A stretch of DNA of 64,000 nt from Biscogniauxia marginata (lineage: Eukaryota > Ascomycota > Sordariomycetes > Xylariales > Xylariaceae): contig MU404185.1 of the NCBI GenBank assembly GCA_022695795.1, forward strand, positions 1 through 64,000, written 5' to 3'. The position numbers and the translations under genes are program-made. Positions 61,473 through 64,000 of the stretch are shown piece after piece. The notes under the pieces were generated by a model that was given only the letters and a program-made list of their open reading frames with translations, was not told the DNA's origin and ran no database searches. The stretch's first letter is position 1; every line of letters starts with the position of its first letter.

Positions 61473-61668
61473 TGTTGGGATTGACAGATAATACGGAGAA
61501 CTAGGAGGTGCGCTGGATAATAGTCCTAAGGGACATTTGTATAAATAAATCAGAATCTCCTTGTGTATCTAGTCATTCTTTCTAGTTCCTTAGCTATCAA
61601 TCTAAGACTACAGTCACTCTTTGATACTATAGTGAGAGTACCTTGAAACCTCTCTGACGAACATAACA
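61473..61668 (+). mobile_element. possible solo LTR of a retrotransposon
   Basis: About 196 bp beginning TGTTGGGA and ending CATAACA, with a TATA-like gtataaataaat near 61540 and a CT-rich, transcript-start-like stretch after it. TG...CA ends, size and order fit a fungal Copia-type LTR. No 5-bp target duplication is evident (ttatc against ttgtg), and no second LTR, primer-binding site or reverse-transcriptase remnant was found, so this is tentative. Confidence 0.3.
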
Positions 61669-62309
61669 TTGTGAATCACTTGAACCAATCTCAACCCACT
61701 GTTACCTTCAAATCAAGAAAACCCAGTACGTACTCACCTGTGAAGTCAGCTGACTAGGAACACATAGGGAGGTTCGTCACAAGCAGGTAGTAATGGGCTT
61801 GGCTCCTCAGTTATAAAAGGATAGCGAGTACTAATTAATATATGTTTCATAACAAGCTTACAGCCTCAGAAGCTGAATTGCCATGAATCCGGTAGATGTA
61901 GCGCCTCCCGACACTAAAACATGTGGTGACCCTTCGTGCAACCTTTGAGGTCGGGGTAGCTTCTCAGGGGGTTAAAGTTCCATAAGTTGGTAAATTGTAA
62001 GACCAGCTGTACTAACTGCCACTCCGAATGTACAGGCTTGCTCAAACTTTATAGTAGATTGTATTTTGGATATAAACAATGCCTATCGGTATAAAAGCTT
62101 GCAAGACTGAAGGCTTTGTGATTCGAAAATGGAGTCTTCTATGCTACACGCGACCTATAAAATGGGTTATTCTAGTTTTTAATAAATCTTAGTTATATAT
62201 TATTTTTTTAGCTATATTTAATTAAATAAGTTTTATAACTATAACTATTAAAAGTGTTATTTCTTGCTTTAAATACTTTATTTAAAAAGTCATATATATT
62301 TGTATTTGG
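61669..62309. other. intergenic with AT-rich tail
   Basis: Ordinary sequence to about 62160, then some 130 bp of AT-rich DNA immediately at the 3' end of the phosphotransferase gene, resembling RIP-affected DNA. Confidence 0.5.
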
Positions 62310-64000
62310 TTACGAGCTACTACGACCGTCTTCTTTGACCACCGTTCCCGAGGCTTCACATTTCTCATCATGCTTGCGAGCGTCTTCAACCCATTGCCAT
62401 AATCGGTGGTCAGCAAGAAAACCTGGGTTCATCTCCGACATCAGGGTCAGCTTTCTTGCCACAGCGATGGCATCTGAGTTTGCAGTTCTGCTAGGAGGGA
62501 AACAAGCTCGCTCCTTCTCTTGTAGCTCCTCCTCTGTTATATCCTCCTCCTGTAGCTCAACAAGAAGTCTTTTGTTTTCATCCAAATTAGCTCGTTCGTG
62601 GAAGAGCCAAAGAATCCCCTTTGAGCTTCTAGCTTCTTCAGCACTCGTCTCGTATACGAGCTCAAACAACCTTCTAAAGTGCTCGTAGTCGTTTCTAGAA
62701 AGAAGCCGAACTAGTCGAGAGAAGTACCATATTCTTTCCGAAGTCTCCCAGAGGTTTGAATGCAAGAGTTCCGGAACAACTCTACTGTCACGTTAGCTAA
62801 AACCTGACCGAAACGCAGCAGTGAGGAATTCTGATGGTGGTGTAGCTGAGCCCCTTAGTGATGGAGTTGGAAGCAGCTCAGTAATAGGACCAGATGAAGC
62901 TGAACTCCAGTCAATAATGCATGTAATATTGAGATAGTCATCAACATAAAGATTGCCGAGATGGAGGTCCGGATGAGAGAGTGTGAAGCTGGTCCCCAGA
63001 CCGCAGATGAGGCGAGGAATCATCTCACGCAAGAACTGCCCCGCAATGCTGTAGAATAGCATGTTCTTGCTATGATCGACTTTTTGGCCGATTGCCACAA
63101 AATTATTCCACCGTCTTACTGCTGTCTTGTGGCTCTCTATACTCCTGTAATACATCATATCAGGAACTGGTGCGAAGAAGACGTGGGGTGTGAGTGGCAG
63201 CTCCTGGGCATGAGATGTAAAGGCTAAAATAAGAGACACAAAGTAATCGTTTTCTTCGTCGAATGGGCCTCGGTCTAGATCAAGTGAGTCTCTCTCTTGC
63301 CAGGTAAGTGATGGCGAAAGACATTCGCCAACAAAGTAACCCCCATTTCCATCGTTGAATATTGAACCAATCTTCTCAAAGCGGTGATCAGATAATTCTG
63401 ACATGATGGCCCCAAGCTGGCTCATGACTTTCTCACGGTCCTTGTCAGAGAGGGGCAGAGGTGGATCAGGATTTTGCAATCCTGATACTCGGGGGAGCTG
63501 GGACCAGTCGTAGGATCCCAGAGAACGGCCAGTAGCTCTACTCTGAAGGATATATGGCACACCAATATCGTTATCACTGGATCCACTGAGATAAATTAAT
63601 GTCGGGAATCTTGTAGCAAATCATGTTACTTACCTGTATGAGTAGACCTCGGGAACCGGAACCGAGGTATAAGCCTTTAGATACATCAATGTAGATGCTT
63701 CACTCACAACGATCTTTGAAGCGGTTTCATCCGAGTAGAAACTATGGATACCCCTTATCGGAGAGCGAAAAACCCACTCAATCCCGTCATCGAAAGATAT
63801 AAAAATGACCCAATTCAGACTGCCACTCTTGGGCATTTGAGTCACGTCGCAAGTGCACGGTCGCCCGCGACGCTGTTCTGATAGAGAAAGAAGCGCTTCG
63901 AGATTGAAGTCTGCGAAATAATAAACCTTATGCTTTATGACTGTGGAACTGCCAAGTTTTAATGTATCATGGCCGTGCTGCAGGCCAATACGTGTGTGTG
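62310..64000 (-). CDS. APH-like phosphotransferase, 5' partial, with internal stop
   Basis: A kinase-fold protein of the fungal aminoglycoside-phosphotransferase-like family; substrates of these are mostly unknown. The frame is open to the right edge, so the start is missing. Exon pieces: 64000 to about 63634, an intron of some 50 bp (GTAAGT donor, CTCAG acceptor near 63587), then an exon to the stop. Motifs: SEASTLMYLKAYTSVPVPEVYSY (N-lobe, split here by the intron), the catalytic-loop HPDLHLGN and the metal-binding CIIDW. A TAA at 62793-62795 interrupts the frame; the next 160 codons (to 62310) continue in the same frame and look like the family's C-terminal helical tail (WETSERIWYFSRLVRLL). 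CAA to TAA would be a RIP-type change. Either the gene is newly broken or it makes a protein ending just after the catalytic core. Confidence 0.78.

Noticed and set aside
62777..62795. 19-bp intron-like string (GT...CTAAC...CAG) over the APH stop codon
   Set aside because: Far too short for a spliceosomal intron, and removing it puts the downstream frame out of phase.

Overview
This window comes from the nuclear genome of a filamentous ascomycete, probably a Sordariomycete and possibly of the Xylariales. The evidence is short introns (about 50 to 170 bp) with GTANGT donors and CTAAC-type branch sites, GC-rich coding exons in AT-richer intergenic DNA, very AT-rich sequence at the left end whose repeats look mutated by RIP (repeat-induced point mutation), and recurrent ACCTAGGTAGGT-type motifs between genes. 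Exon joins were worked out by reading splice sites and phases by eye; no alignment or search was run.

Left part (1-30.8 kb): an AT-rich block of about 1.4 kb holds a 20-bp tandem repeat and a large decayed inverted repeat. A methylenetetrahydrofolate reductase gene follows. Next come three genes (7.2-16.1 kb) encoding coiled-coil proteins whose layout resembles alpha-helical pore-forming toxins. This is the most unusual part of the window. Then there is a DUF2306 membrane protein, a single-pass Cys-rich membrane protein, and a gene-poor stretch from 23.4 to 30.8 kb in which I can support only a tRNA-Val(AAC) and small hairpins.

Right part (30.8-57 kb): mostly conserved housekeeping and regulatory genes. 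They are a homeodomain plus C2H2 zinc-finger factor with five tandem repeats in its C-terminal half, a Hos3-type histone deacetylase divergent from the Fe-S scaffold Nbp35, a glia maturation factor (Aim7/GMF, actin), a secreted GH43 glycosidase, the Argonaute-chaperone subunit Arb1, inositol polyphosphate multikinase (Arg82/Ipk2) and the pre-mRNA 3'-end factor Clp1.

Right end (57-64 kb): sparse again. It holds an EthD-domain protein, an LTR-like relic with nested hairpins, and an aminoglycoside-phosphotransferase-like gene that runs off the right edge and carries an in-frame stop consistent with a RIP-type change. Apart from the toxin-like trio, neighbouring genes show no shared pathway, as is usual for a fungal chromosome arm.
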